Positions 1 through 10,000 of a DNA stretch of 64,000 bases are shown here, one piece after another. The number at the start of each line of letters is the position of its first letter. Within the stretch, counting starts at the first letter, position 1. The stretch is from contig JASAON010001649.1 of assembly GCA_030849065.1 (NCBI GenBank), positions 62,001 to 126,000 on the forward strand, in the 5' to 3' direction. The position numbers and the translations under genes were made by a program. The stretch comes from Jaenimonas drosophilae (taxonomy: Eukaryota; Euglenozoa; Kinetoplastea; Trypanosomatida; Trypanosomatidae). The notes below the pieces were generated by a model that did no database searches, was not told the DNA's origin, and was given only the letters and a program-made list of their open reading frames with translations.

Positions 1-2202
1 CAAGGTGCTTCTGCCACAACACCTGCTCGTTGCACGCACTACTCCACCACCTGCACTGACCGCATCTACGGCCTGCGCTATGATTATGGCAAGTACCACC
101 TCCTCACGCAGAGTGCCAAGGGCCAACGCCCGCTGTACGTCACCACACTTCCACGACGATCGCAGCCCTCTGATCAGACTGCCGCATGCCAGAACATCAT
201 GTGGGGGCCGGCGGATCAGCTGGGCCAGCACTGCGACGCGCTCCTCGCACACGCACAGAAACTCAGCGCAGCGGTTCATACCTTTTCCAGTGAGGAGGAG
301 GTGATGGGTGGCTTGGAGGAGCTCCTCGAGATGCAACACAGCGCCTACGCCCTTCTCTGCCGCCAACACATCAGCATGGATCGCTCCGGCCTGCCACCAT
401 CGGAGAGCACACCCAACCACATGCTGAATCTCATCTCGACCAAGTACACCCAGCTCTCGGTGTTGCTGCTCTTCGCACGCTTAGGAGCTCTGCCGTTGAT
501 GCGTGTGCCGCTGAACGCCGCCCTCCACGCCACCGCCGCACGCGAAGCTTCTCTCGCCACACAAGCACAACTCCGCCAGCTCATGAAGCAGTCCTATCCA
601 GCAGTGGGGAGCTCCGTGGATGGGGTGTTGGAGGCTCAAGTGTGGCCCGATCAGGCCACCTTGTGCGCGGATCGTCTCACCGCCGCCATGGGCTGCTCCC
701 TTGGCAGCCAGGGCGATCATCTCACCCTCCTTCAGGTGGTGATGCGCGTGGAGGCCATCACACCAGATTTGTCTCTCTTGCTGATGTACTGCAGCTACGC
801 CATGGCGAGCACGACGGTGCCACAATCTGTGGCGGAGCAGCTGCGCCAAAACTTTTTGGAGCAGTTCTACCAACCATCATCCACGCGTGTGTGGGCGAGC
901 ATCTGCTTCTTCGCCGACCACGGCCGCGTTGCCGCAGAGGATGATGATGATGATAATCATGATAAGAGAGATGCTACCTTCTTTGGCAGCCACTCCATGC
1001 CTGTGAGGGCTGTTGTGGCGGCGGTGCGGCAGCTGGGCAACATCCCACGCATGGACCTCCTTCCTCCTCTCGTGCACGGCCTCCTTCGTGCCTCCGCCGT
1101 GGATGCCATCTTCTTCCTCGTCGGCCCGCTTCTTGCGCAGAATGAAGGGAGCACACTCGCACCTTCCTTGGTGATGTGCATCCTCCTCGTGGCTCTCCTG
1201 AGCTCTGCGCCAGAGGTGGTGGTGGCCATTCATGATGCGTGTCGCGGGACGGCGATGGAGAGGATGACCACCGAGGCTCTCGCATGTGCAGCCATTCACG
1301 GTGGCAGCATCGCGCCTCTGCGCGGGCTCGTCTCCGTGGGGAGCTGGCAGGATGAGGTGGTACACGAGGTGTTGGCGCAACATCCACTTGCGGCAGCGCG
1401 GGACCGCGTACGTTTGCCCTTTCTCATCCTCACACAACGTTTGGAGGAGGCCTACCACTTGGCAGAATCCATGGCAGTTGGGGGAGCTGACGCCACGCAA
1501 CAGGCACACGCCGTTGCCACACATCTCCGCAATCTCTTGAGCAAAGCCACGAGCGAGAGCGTGGACGTACACCAACCATCAACCACATCCCCAGCAGCAG
1601 CCGCACAACACGCAACGCCAGCCGCCGCCGCCGCCATCACTCCGCTGGACCGTCGCGAAGATGAAGATGAAGAGGAGCGGCTGCGATTGATGCGCGGGAG
1701 TGGGCAGCTCAGCACCTCCTCTGTTGTTGTTCGTCGTGGTGGAGCAGCAGCCAACGTGTCCTCCGTCTCTGGCGGCCTGCCAATGTGTGGTGGGGTGGCG
1801 AGTGCGGCGGTGTTGCGGCCATCGTCTCTCCTCGCCTCGCTTGATCGTGGCATTCAGTCCATGCAGCACAACACCACGTTGGAGCTCAGCCAGGCGCATC
1901 ATCAGCCAAGGGCATCGGCCACCACCGTTTCTGTGGCGTGGCCGAAACGTGGTGAGGTGGTGAGCGTTGAACGAAGTGGTGCAGGGGAGGCCACCTCATC
2001 GATGCAGCTTCAACACACAACAACAACAAACTTTGGAGAGAATGTGGTGGAGCAGCCGGCACGTTCACGTGTCGTTGGTGGTGCCCCGACGATGCCACGC
2101 TCCTTCGTCGGTGGAGAGCAGCGGTGTGAGGCGGTGTTGAAGCGGAGCGGAACGGCGTGTGGCCGTCTTCGCCCATGCCCCTATCACGATCGTCAGTCAT
2201 AG
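1..2202 (+). CDS. Large helical protein, 5' end outside window, with C-terminal Cys/His motif
   Basis: The frame is open from base 1 to the TAG at 2200-2202, about 733 residues, so the true start lies outside the window. The first ~50 residues look like the last strand of a beta domain (DRIYGLRYDYGKYHLLT). The next ~400 are Leu/Ala-rich and helical, like alpha-solenoids. A low-complexity Ser/Thr/Ala region follows. The extreme C-terminus has RCEAVLKRSGTACGRLRPCP followed by YH, giving C-x10-C-x5-C-x2-H, a spacing resembling the zinc-binding SCA7 (ataxin-7-type) motif. A propeller-plus-solenoid architecture would suit a scaffold such as a nucleoporin or vesicle-coat-like protein, but I do not recognise the family. 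A run of Asp/Asn near residue 318 comes from a GAT microsatellite. Confidence 0.85.
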   Translation, partial: QGASATTPARCTHYSTTCTDRIYGLRYDYGKYHLLTQSAKGQRPLYVTTLPRRSQPSDQTAACQNIMWGPADQLGQHCDALLAHAQKLSAAVHTFSSEEEVMGGLEELLEMQHSAYALLCRQHISMDRSGLPPSESTPNHMLNLISTKYTQLSVLLLFARLGALPLMRVPLNAALHATAAREASLATQAQLRQLMKQSYPAVGSSVDGVLEAQVWPDQATLCADRLTAAMGCSLGSQGDHLTLLQVVMRVEAITPDLSLLLMYCSYAMASTTVPQSVAEQLRQNFLEQFYQPSSTRVWASICFFADHGRVAAEDDDDDNHDKRDATFFGSHSMPVRAVVAAVRQLGNIPRMDLLPPLVHGLLRASAVDAIFFLVGPLLAQNEGSTLAPSLVMCILLVALLSSAPEVVVAIHDACRGTAMERMTTEALACAAIHGGSIAPLRGLVSVGSWQDEVVHEVLAQHPLAAARDRVRLPFLILTQRLEEAYHLAESMAVGGADATQQAHAVATHLRNLLSKATSESVDVHQPSTTSPAAAAQHATPAAAAAITPLDRREDEDEEERLRLMRGSGQLSTSSVVVRRGGAAANVSSVSGGLPMCGGVASAAVLRPSSLLASLDRGIQSMQHNTTLELSQAHHQPRASATTVSVAWPKRGEVVSVERSGAGEATSSMQLQHTTTTNFGENVVEQPARSRVVGGAPTMPRSFVGGEQRCEAVLKRSGTACGRLRPCPYHDRQS

Positions 2203-2404
2203 GCACACCCAATCCATAAAGAACAACAACAACAACAACAACAAGTGGGGGAGCGTGTTCTTCAGCACCACCACGCAACACTAGAGCTGTGCTCATGAGA
2301 TAGATGGCATGGCATCATCCTCCTTCACGTAGACCCTCGCCACTCATCCACACACGTACGCATGTGTGCAGGTATAGCAACCTGAGTGAAGAACAACAAC
2401 AGCA

Positions 2405-2437
<33 letters not shown>

Positions 2438-2901
2438 CCATCCGTAGAGTTCTTCGAGCCAAGATGAAGATGAGTGAGTAATTGTGATGATGATGATGAT
2501 GATGATGGGACGAAATGTGATTGGAGGAGTTGTGCGGCAACTCTCTTCACTTATAGTTCTCTCTTGCTGTTCTGGCACTGTGCTGGGATGCATCATGCTG
2601 CACCGACACATGCACGTACTCCGCGCACGTTGATTCATCAATCCTTCTCTCACTCTTCCCGTTTCTTCTTTTCCTTTTCTTTTCTCTCTTTTTTTTCTTT
2701 CTTGGAAGCCTCTCCCCAAACCCGCGTGCGCTCCACGTGGGGTGAGGTCGGAGTAATCCGCTTGTGCGTTGAGGCACATACACGTACACGTACGCCCATA
2801 CTAGCCAATCTAATTTCATCCATCATCATTCTGCTTGAGATAGCTCTTTTTCTCTTCCTCCATTCTTCCTTTCATCGTCCTCACCTCTCGGCTGCGCAGA
2901 G
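2203..2901 (+). other. Intergenic spacer with microsatellites and pyrimidine tracts
   Basis: No credible gene is seen. It holds a CAA run (about 2222-2243), an AC run (about 2405-2431), a GAT run (about 2485-2508) and two pyrimidine-rich tracts (about 2640-2705 and 2840-2890). The second tract is followed by an AG at 2898-2899, only two bases before the next ATG. The true splice acceptor may be an AG further upstream. Confidence 0.6.
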
Positions 2902-4500
2902 ATGCACGCAACAGCCACTACCTCCAGCAACGGTGCCAATCCATCTCTCCCGATGTTGCACACCACTCCGCGCATCACCATTTACCAACCCATCAACGCC
3001 GCACTCCTTCGTAGCGCCGGCCTCGATGTTGTTGCGGATGCAGATGCTCCTGTTCTGCCCATCATCACCTTGGCCACCGAGATAGCTGCCCCCGGTAGAC
3101 GGAGCTCCCAGCAGCGATCATATACGTTGGGCATCCAACAACAACATCATCATGGATTCCTGAGCCTCCCACAACCTCCCGACTGGGAGCAGTGCGGCAA
3201 CACGCCGGCACCCCCGCTCACAGTGGAGGAGAGGAAGCTCGAGGAGGTGTTTTGGTGCAAATTGCGAAGCTCGCAACATCATCGTCGCGGAGGTGCGGTG
3301 GTGGCCGCACCACCAACCCCAGCCTCACGACGTGCCGCCACAACGGCCCCACTGCCTCGTCGCAGCGCTCAACAACAACAACAACTTTCCCCCAATCGCC
3401 ATCTTGGTGCCGCCGCACGCGGCCAACACCCGCGGAGCCACTCCGCCGCCTCTGTGGCCTCCACCGCGGCAGAAGTTGGCACCGTGCAGAGCTCTCAGAG
3501 CCGGCGGCGGCGTCAGGAGGATCTGCAACCGTCGAGCAGCACTACACGCCGCATCGCACAAGGCAAGATGCAGCAACACGCGCGCAACGATAGCGCCGGA
3601 CGTAGCTCATCACAACAACAACAACAACACAGTAGTCGTTGTGCTCCACGCGTGCATGGATTCACTCGCATTGATTCCGTGATGTCTTTTGAAACCACCG
3701 CCACCGCGGGAACGGAGGAGATGGCAAGTGGTGAGCTGAGCCACAGCCGCACCAACACACGCAACACACAACAACAGCCCACACGTACATGTGCCAGCAC
3801 GCCACAGACGGCCACGAGCGAGGCCACACCGGCGCGGATGATGATGATTATGGCCGCACGACCTCCTCTCGCACCAGCCATGGAACCTCAGCACCTCAAC
3901 GGCATGCCCACAGATTGTGCCGGCACCACGGCATCATCCTCTGCGGCTCGTGCAGAGGGGAGGAGCTCCTCCGTACATGATGCAGCAGCGGCGGCCTCTA
4001 CACACGCGCGGCCGCCATCGGTGGTTTCGGTGGCACTGACAAGTGAGAGTGGCTCATCATCATCATCCAGCCACGAGGAAGATGCCCCACCACGAAAGCA
4101 GAGTACCTATGCTGGCCCTTCTGCCGCCACAACAACATGCATCTCTGCCGCCGACACACACACCGCCGCCCCACTCTCTGTGCATGATACGTTGGCCCTC
4201 TCGAGCTCCACGACGGCCGCACCCTTCGCGGAGCAGCGGCCCCTCACTGCCCGTGTAGCTCCAGCTGAAGCAGCGCCCATCATTGTCGTAGAGCGCCCCA
4301 ACATGCGCTCACGTACATCATCGGCACCACCGTCAAGACATGCAACAGAGCCCTATCCTGCCACCACACGACGTAGAAATGCTGATTTGTTCGATGCAAC
4401 AACACCCAACGAGAGCCACGAGCCCTTCCACGAGCCGTGGCCGCTGCCTGAGGAGGAAAAGCTGGTCCGCGGGAACAAGGAGTGCTGCGTCGTGATGTAG
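2902..4500 (+). CDS. Low-complexity protein with C-terminal CaaX box
   Basis: This is a 532-residue protein with no recognised globular domain. It is rich in Ser, Thr, Ala, Gln and Arg, with several poly-Q and poly-S runs from CAA and TCA repeats. A short N-terminal segment (residues ~18-60, RITIYQPINAALLRSAGLD) is less biased. The last residues are NKECCVVM, ending in the CaaX sequence CVVM. A terminal Met favours farnesylation, and the preceding Cys could be palmitoylated. Inference: a prenylated, membrane-tethered, largely disordered protein, perhaps cytoskeletal or flagellar. The ATG at 2902 is the first in frame. The next, at 2953, is a possible alternative because the nearest AG leaves only two bases of leader. 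Confidence 0.75.
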   Translation: MHATATTSSNGANPSLPMLHTTPRITIYQPINAALLRSAGLDVVADADAPVLPIITLATEIAAPGRRSSQQRSYTLGIQQQHHHGFLSLPQPPDWEQCGNTPAPPLTVEERKLEEVFWCKLRSSQHHRRGGAVVAAPPTPASRRAATTAPLPRRSAQQQQQLSPNRHLGAAARGQHPRSHSAASVASTAAEVGTVQSSQSRRRRQEDLQPSSSTTRRIAQGKMQQHARNDSAGRSSSQQQQQHSSRCAPRVHGFTRIDSVMSFETTATAGTEEMASGELSHSRTNTRNTQQQPTRTCASTPQTATSEATPARMMMIMAARPPLAPAMEPQHLNGMPTDCAGTTASSSAARAEGRSSSVHDAAAAASTHARPPSVVSVALTSESGSSSSSSHEEDAPPRKQSTYAGPSAATTTCISAADTHTAAPLSVHDTLALSSSTTAAPFAEQRPLTARVAPAEAAPIIVVERPNMRSRTSSAPPSRHATEPYPATTRRRNADLFDATTPNESHEPFHEPWPLPEEEKLVRGNKECCVVM

Positions 4501-4956
4501 GTGTTTGTGTGCGTGGCCATACACTTATGTTTTTTTTGCAATCTGTGTTTCTTCGTTCTTGTTGTGTTGTGGCGCATTCTTGACGATGGTTGTTTGGCGA
4601 TGAACGAGTCGTTCTTCTTCGATTGTGTGTGTGTCTGTGAGTATGCTGCACTGGCCGAGATACGAGCAAGCACACAGTGCGGCGATTTTTCAGTGCAACG
4701 TGCGGAAGAAACAAAGAAAAAATCCAACCACTATCCTCCTCTCCAGCTGTTGTGTTATGCAGAGATGTGCTCTGCATGGCACATGCTTGTGCCACGGTGC
4801 TGCTGTCACGACGCTTTGTGCATTCATCATCATCATCATCATCATCTTCTTCTGTTTTTTTTTTTCGTCGTGATAGCGATCCAACAAAACGCGCAGTAGG
4901 CACGTGTTGTGAAGGGGGCAATCATCCCATGGAGTAGGTCGGGCAACATCACCAAC

Positions 4957-4989
<33 letters not shown>

Positions 4990-5039
4990 GTACAGAACAC
5001 GCATCTCTACTCATTTTATACATCAACGTGGCAGCTGAT
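4501..5039 (+). other. Intergenic spacer
   Basis: No gene is seen. A CAT run grades into a T-rich tract (about 4823-4866) that could serve as a pyrimidine tract. A 30-bp CA run lies at about 4959-4988. The next open frame extends slightly upstream to a GTG at 5028, but the first ATG is at 5040. Confidence 0.6.
4959..4988 (+). repeat. CA dinucleotide microsatellite
   Basis: A 30-bp perfect CA run lies between the pyrimidine tract and the ATG of the Sec7 gene. Similar runs occur near 2405, 39199, 42000 and 60982, always in spacers. Confidence 0.9.
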
Positions 5040-8000
5040 ATGCCATTTTCTGCTGCAGAGAAGAAGCGTGGTGGTTCCTCCACCAACGACGTGGCTGACG
5101 GCACCACCAACACCAACAACAACAACAACAAGGCCTCGACAGAACTGCGTGAGCTCCTTGCTACCTTGTTGCGAGAGGTGGAGCGTGTTTGCGAGCCTCT
5201 CTCTGGCCATGCTGCACGTTTGCGCCACGCCGCGGCCACCGCCTCTGCGGAGCTGCGCGGCCATGCTTCTGGCCATCATCCAACCCCATCCCCAAGCACC
5301 AGCGGTGCCTCTCCACGAGATAGCGGCACATTACACAGCGTCCATGGCGACGCGGAGAGTAGCAACGGCTCCTTCACGGAGCTCAGCGTTGTTCTCCACA
5401 CCTCATCGGTATGGATGGTCGTCTTGAGCGCACCGATGCTGCGCCGAAGCAAGATCACGCAGCTCGTCCTGCGTGTGGTGCAGCTCTTGTGCAACATCTT
5501 GCCAGGTTCTTCAGCCTCGTGTTTAGAGGTACATACCACCATCTTGTGGGTGATGCAGGATGATGGCCATGCCGCGGTGCGCCGCAACAGCCTTGGCCGA
5601 CCTCCCACCGCATCACCCTCATCATCTCCATCCATCATCACCTGCATCGTGGGTGAGGGCCTCTTCATGATGCTGGCGCATTGCCTCTCATCCGCTGTGG
5701 CGAGCTCCTCTCAGTACGTGAATACGCTACGTTTGCAGCATCGATTGCTGGAGAGTGCCGCCTTCAGCGCTCACTTGTCGGGCAACGCCATCATGATGAT
5801 GATCCGGGCACTCTTGAATGCGCAACACGCGCGAACGAGCGAGGAAGCGCTGCGACGCCAAAACCTGCGCACCGTTTGTACGCTCGTTGTACGTCGCTTC
5901 GTTCAGGATGCCGAAGCTGCCGCAGCCATCATCACCACCACCAACAGCAACAGCAACCACACTGTGGCGGATGGAGGGCTCCTCTCTGCCACCAACTCCT
6001 CAGCATCACCTCTGAGTTGTGGTTTTGTTGCCGATACGCCCCTCACGGATTTCCTGCATGATGTGGGTCCCTCCACCCCCTACACACCAATTCACTTCGT
6101 TGCGCATAGTGCGAGCTCACCCGACGTGGTGCCAACAAGCACGAGCGTGGATGTAAATCTCATCTCCAGTGGCACCCTTCCTGATACGGTGTTGCGTGAT
6201 GCGATGCTCTCCTTGACGGTGCGTGAGGAGCAACACGGGCTCCCTACGGCGCTGAAGAACTTCGTCGTGGCCCTCACAACCTTGGCCAAACGCGCCGCAC
6301 GTCTTCGCACAACGAGCAGCAACAGCAGCAGCACAGGTAGCAGCAGCGCCAGCGGAGGTGTTGCACTACAACCAGGCTTTCTTGCATTGACACACCTGGA
6401 GCTCATTCTGGATCAGCTCCCCGCCGCCAACGGCCCCACACAACATGGCTGCTCAACGTGGCTCCACATGGCTCTGAATGCGTGCAAACATGATCTCCTC
6501 CGTGGCATCACGCGCTGCCTCGCCACCTTCTCCCCATTTGTGGTTTTTGACGCCGCCATTCGCGTTGTGTCGCTGCTCCTCGTGAAGAGCCACGCCCTCT
6601 TGGCGGAGGAGCTCCACGCTTTGCTCTCCATCTTTGTGGTGCCGCTCGCCAGCAGCCGGCTGAGTGAGTTCCGACAGAAGCATGCGGTGATTGCCATGGC
6701 ACATGAGGTTCTTCGCCATCCGTCGGTTGTCATCTCCATGTGGCTGAACGTGGATTGCAGCCCGCTCATTGATGCGGATGGACGACGTGGTGGGTTGCTT
6801 GAGCTCCTCATTGATTTTCTCGCTGAGCTTGCCTTCACGGATCAGCACCTGATGATGGGCTACGGAAGTGGCGGACGTACATCATCGGGGGAGGCCGCCG
6901 CCACCATCACCTACGACCAACTGCGTTTGCTGCGCGTGGAGTGTGTGGTGGCGCTGCATGCCTTTGTGCAGAGTTTGCATCGATGGGTGATGCAGGATCC
7001 GGAGGAGGAGATGGAGGAGGGGCCCAACCTTGACGTGGGATCATCACCAAAAAAGGAGAGATACAACACCAACAACAACAGTAGCATGAAGATGAAAGTC
7101 GTGAAGAATGATGATGCCAACAACTTCCTGGATAACTGGCGCCCATCAGATGCCGATGAGGATGATGGTGATGGTGATGGGGGCGCCTCGCCCTCGCCAC
7201 GACCGCCACGCCCACACGCCAACACCATCACCAACGCGACAACAACACCACCACCACTACCACCCACCACCTCATCCTCCTCCTCTCCCATCTTCGTGTA
7301 CGATGGCAAACGCTTCCCCATTTACTTCCACTGGAAGCACGTACACCTGATGCTGCACAACAAACACATCATCCAGCGTGCCATCTATCTCATCAACGCA
7401 GGCAAGTGGCTCGAGGCCAAGTCGTGGCTGGAGGAGCGGCAGTACCTCCCTCACATCACGCCGAGCGAGGCTGAGCTCCGCGGTGAGCGGGTTGAGGCTG
7501 GCAGCTCGAGCTACGCCCCCTTCGCCCACTTCCTCCACGAATGCGGTGGCATTGAAAGGTCTGCCTTGTGTGGCATCTTTGATCGCATCAACAAGATGCA
7601 TGAGCCCAACCATCACGTGCTGCATGAGTATCTTCATCTCTTCAACGTCGCCGGGGTGCCTATTGATGTTGCGCTGCGTGACGCAACCTGCGAGTTTATG
7701 TCGTGGAGCCGCCCAATGTTTGAGGCCAAGGTGTGGGAGGTTATACAAACCATGTTTGGTGAAGTGTATGCCGCGCAAAACGCCGGTGCCATCACCGCCA
7801 AGGATGCAGATACCATGGCTGGTGTGCTGCTCTTTCTGCACAGCAATCTGCACAACCAGCTCGCCAAAAACAGCCGCATGAGCATCGCGCTCTTTGTGGA
7901 GAGCGCCAATGAGTGCCTCGATTTTCCGATGGAGGAGCAGGAGCTACGAGCCATGTACTCACGCACCTCAAAGACGGAGTGGTGCAGAGATGTACGTGGG

Positions 8001-8978
8001 CTCTCACCGAAACAGTGTGCTACGGTGGCGGGCCGCATGAAGCTCTCCACGCGAATGGTGGAGGCACACTCACGTCATGTGGTGGCCGCCTTCTCCACGG
8101 ATTCCAACAACAACAACAACACCAACAACAAGATGCTGACGACGAGTGCTGCATCACCAGAGGATGGCTCTCCACTGACCTACACGGGCGTGAGTGATGC
8201 CACGGCGGCTGTTGGTGTAGTAGTGGCAAGCGTGGATTCCAACACCAACACCACCAACAACAACAAGATGCTGGACTCCACGGTGGCAGAGTTTGAGGAG
8301 TCGCAGAGTTGTTGTGTGGTAGCGGCTGTGGCAACGAGCGTGGAGATGATGGAGATGGGTGAGGCATCCATGACCACCATGATGCGTGGCACACAGAGCG
8401 ATCTCGGGGGGAGCTTTCCCGTGTTGGGGCTGAACCTTGCGGATCTGCAACTCCTGGATGGATCCGCACCATCCTACGAGACCATCTCCAAGAACAACAC
8501 CACACGTGAGTCGGGAGGCACAAACAACAACACCACGAACAACAACAACAGCAACAACAACAAGGGCAAGGCCATGACGCTAGAGCAGCAGTACGTGGAG
8601 GTGGCGGAGAGGATGATGAAGGAGTTGGAGAAGCGCCACTGGGAGGTGCTGGCGAGTGGCAACGCCACCACGCACATGCCCTACCTCGTCCCGCACTACG
8701 CCGAGCATGTGCGCCAGATCTTGTTGATGGCCTATCCAAAAGTGATGGCTGCCGTTTACGTTAGCACACGGCTGTTGGAGGAGGTGCCGGTATCCTTTCA
8801 GCTCGTGGAAACGATGGAGTTGCTGCATGACGTGGCCGCTCTTCTCGGCATGGAGCTCGATGATGTGCGTGAGCCAACACGTGCATCTATTCGGGCCTAC
8901 GCACAGAGCGACGGTGCCTACCCGCTGGAGCCTCCTCTGCGATCCACCTTCACGCCCTTTCTTCTTCAGTTTATTTGA
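5040..8978 (+). CDS. Sec7-domain Arf guanine-nucleotide exchange factor, divergent
   Basis: The product is 1312 residues. A Sec7 domain is visible at about residues 775-960, starting near GKWLEAKSWLEE. The segment HVLHEYLHLFNVAGVPIDVA fits the helices before the catalytic loop. FMSWSRPMFEAKVWEVIQ aligns with the FRLPGEAQ loop and keeps the catalytic glutamic finger (Glu895). The usual NTDLHN motif appears as HSNLHN. In the family, Sec7 stimulates GDP/GTP exchange on Arf GTPases at Golgi or endosomal membranes. The large size and helical flanks (residues ~30-700) suit the GBF/BIG type. Poly-N, Asp/Gly and Pro linkers interrupt it, and the C-terminal ~250 residues return to helical sequence. 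The longer frame starts with GTG at 5028; I chose the ATG four codons later. Confidence 0.85.
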   Translation: MPFSAAEKKRGGSSTNDVADGTTNTNNNNNKASTELRELLATLLREVERVCEPLSGHAARLRHAAATASAELRGHASGHHPTPSPSTSGASPRDSGTLHSVHGDAESSNGSFTELSVVLHTSSVWMVVLSAPMLRRSKITQLVLRVVQLLCNILPGSSASCLEVHTTILWVMQDDGHAAVRRNSLGRPPTASPSSSPSIITCIVGEGLFMMLAHCLSSAVASSSQYVNTLRLQHRLLESAAFSAHLSGNAIMMMIRALLNAQHARTSEEALRRQNLRTVCTLVVRRFVQDAEAAAAIITTTNSNSNHTVADGGLLSATNSSASPLSCGFVADTPLTDFLHDVGPSTPYTPIHFVAHSASSPDVVPTSTSVDVNLISSGTLPDTVLRDAMLSLTVREEQHGLPTALKNFVVALTTLAKRAARLRTTSSNSSSTGSSSASGGVALQPGFLALTHLELILDQLPAANGPTQHGCSTWLHMALNACKHDLLRGITRCLATFSPFVVFDAAIRVVSLLLVKSHALLAEELHALLSIFVVPLASSRLSEFRQKHAVIAMAHEVLRHPSVVISMWLNVDCSPLIDADGRRGGLLELLIDFLAELAFTDQHLMMGYGSGGRTSSGEAAATITYDQLRLLRVECVVALHAFVQSLHRWVMQDPEEEMEEGPNLDVGSSPKKERYNTNNNSSMKMKVVKNDDANNFLDNWRPSDADEDDGDGDGGASPSPRPPRPHANTITNATTTPPPLPPTTSSSSSPIFVYDGKRFPIYFHWKHVHLMLHNKHIIQRAIYLINAGKWLEAKSWLEERQYLPHITPSEAELRGERVEAGSSSYAPFAHFLHECGGIERSALCGIFDRINKMHEPNHHVLHEYLHLFNVAGVPIDVALRDATCEFMSWSRPMFEAKVWEVIQTMFGEVYAAQNAGAITAKDADTMAGVLLFLHSNLHNQLAKNSRMSIALFVESANECLDFPMEEQELRAMYSRTSKTEWCRDVRGLSPKQCATVAGRMKLSTRMVEAHSRHVVAAFSTDSNNNNNTNNKMLTTSAASPEDGSPLTYTGVSDATAAVGVVVASVDSNTNTTNNNKMLDSTVAEFEESQSCCVVAAVATSVEMMEMGEASMTTMMRGTQSDLGGSFPVLGLNLADLQLLDGSAPSYETISKNNTTRESGGTNNNTTNNNNSNNNKGKAMTLEQQYVEVAERMMKELEKRHWEVLASGNATTHMPYLVPHYAEHVRQILLMAYPKVMAAVYVSTRLLEEVPVSFQLVETMELLHDVAALLGMELDDVREPTRASIRAYAQSDGAYPLEPPLRSTFTPFLLQFI

Positions 8979-9151
8979 GCTGCGGATATGAATGATGATG
9001 ATGATGTTGTTGTTGTTGTTGTTCTTCCTTTTGCTGAACGAACGTTTCATGCTGGACTCTGCTGCCGTGAATTCTGCTCATGAAACAGCGCGTGTGTGTG
9101 TGTGTCTGTGCTAGCTGTATATCACCTCCTCATCTCCTCTCTTTTTTTCTG

Positions 9152-9153
9152 AG
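9152..9153 (+). promoter_or_regulatory. Probable spliced-leader acceptor for the rhodanese gene
   Basis: A pyrimidine tract of about 25 bases (about 9125-9150, including a run of seven T) is followed immediately by this AG, 67 bases upstream of the ATG at 9221. Spacing fits kinetoplastid trans-splicing. A second AG at about 9162 is an alternative. Confidence 0.5.
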
Positions 9154-9220
9154 CCCCCAAGTAGCACCATCCACGTGAGCCAACCCATTATCCCCCACAC
9201 ACGAACAGATACGCACACAC

Positions 9221-9610
9221 ATGCCATCCGCCCGCTACCACTACATCGATGCGGATGAGCTCGTCTCTCTCATGGATGATCCGCAGCGATGCAACACCAT
9301 CGCCATCATTGATTGCCGTGATGAGGATCGCAACACCGGATTCATTGTGGGCTCACTCCACTACCCTACCATGAGCACCACGGCAGAGACCTACACGCAG
9401 CTCGCCACAACACTTTGGACGGAAGGAAAGCGGATGGCCATCTTCCATTGCGCACTCTCGCAGGTGCGTGGGCCAAAGGGTGCCAATCGCTTTGCCATGG
9501 CACAAGAAGAGCTCGGCCACACTTTTCCGGAGGTGTTGGTGCTACGTGGTGGCTTCGATAGGTTCTACGACCTCTACGGCACCACCCGGCCAGACTTGAT
9601 GTACGTGTGA
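9221..9610 (+). CDS. Cdc25/Acr2-type rhodanese phosphatase or arsenate reductase
   Basis: This is a 129-residue single rhodanese domain. The active-site loop FHCALSQVRGPKGA gives H76-C77-x5-R83 followed by G-P, the pattern of Cdc25-like rhodaneses including yeast Acr2/Arr2 and the small Ibp1-type phosphatases. The N-terminal YIDADELVSLM and IIDCRDEDR, then GFIVGSLHYP, match the classical rhodanese strands and the Asp/Arg preceding the catalytic loop. Length suits a stand-alone enzyme. Likely chemistry is arsenate reduction or phosphate-ester hydrolysis through the Cys thiolate; sequence alone does not separate these. The ATG is the first after the predicted acceptor. Confidence 0.88.
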   Translation: MPSARYHYIDADELVSLMDDPQRCNTIAIIDCRDEDRNTGFIVGSLHYPTMSTTAETYTQLATTLWTEGKRMAIFHCALSQVRGPKGANRFAMAQEELGHTFPEVLVLRGGFDRFYDLYGTTRPDLMYV

Positions 9611-10000
9611 TGTGGCAAAAACATGCGCACGTTCTCACTTCACAACTCCCTCCCTCCCTCCAATCTCTCTCACTTCATCCACGCTGCTGACGAAGAAATG
9701 CAACTACGAGAACGTGTCATTTCGTGGAGATGCTTCTGCTGCTGCTGCTGACCAACAACAACAACAACAACGCACTTCTTCCTTGCTACACACACACTCA
9801 CGCACCCCTCCACCACTCACAACAATCATCAGCGCTTGATTTATCTCCCTCCTTCCACCAAAAAACACACACACACACACATCTTCTTCCTCCTCCCGCT
9901 GACATCTGCGCCATCACAACCATCCATCCGCACTGCTGGAGTGGAGAGAGCCTTCGTACGTACGTGCGTGCGTCAGTGTGGGTGTTGTTGTGTATAGAGG
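9611..10000 (+). other. Intergenic spacer
   Basis: No gene is seen. It contains a pyrimidine-rich stretch (about 9640-9690), a short CAA run (about 9752-9770), a CA run (about 9863-9881) and a second pyrimidine stretch (about 9882-9900) that may direct splicing of the next mRNA. Confidence 0.55.

Noticed and set aside
345..1575. Long minus-strand open frames opposite the first gene
   Set aside because: They lie inside a well-supported + strand gene, are Arg/His/Cys-rich as expected of antisense shadow frames, and no minus-strand gene is supported anywhere in the window.
2474..3085. 203-residue open frame before the CaaX gene
   Set aside because: It is largely a translation of the pyrimidine tract (poly-F/S) and GAT run and overlaps the start of the real gene in another frame.
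5028..5039. GTG start for the Sec7 protein; likewise TTG at 37068 and GTG at 43915, 45409 and 47180
   Set aside because: Nuclear kinetoplastid genes start at ATG; in each case an in-frame ATG lies shortly downstream.
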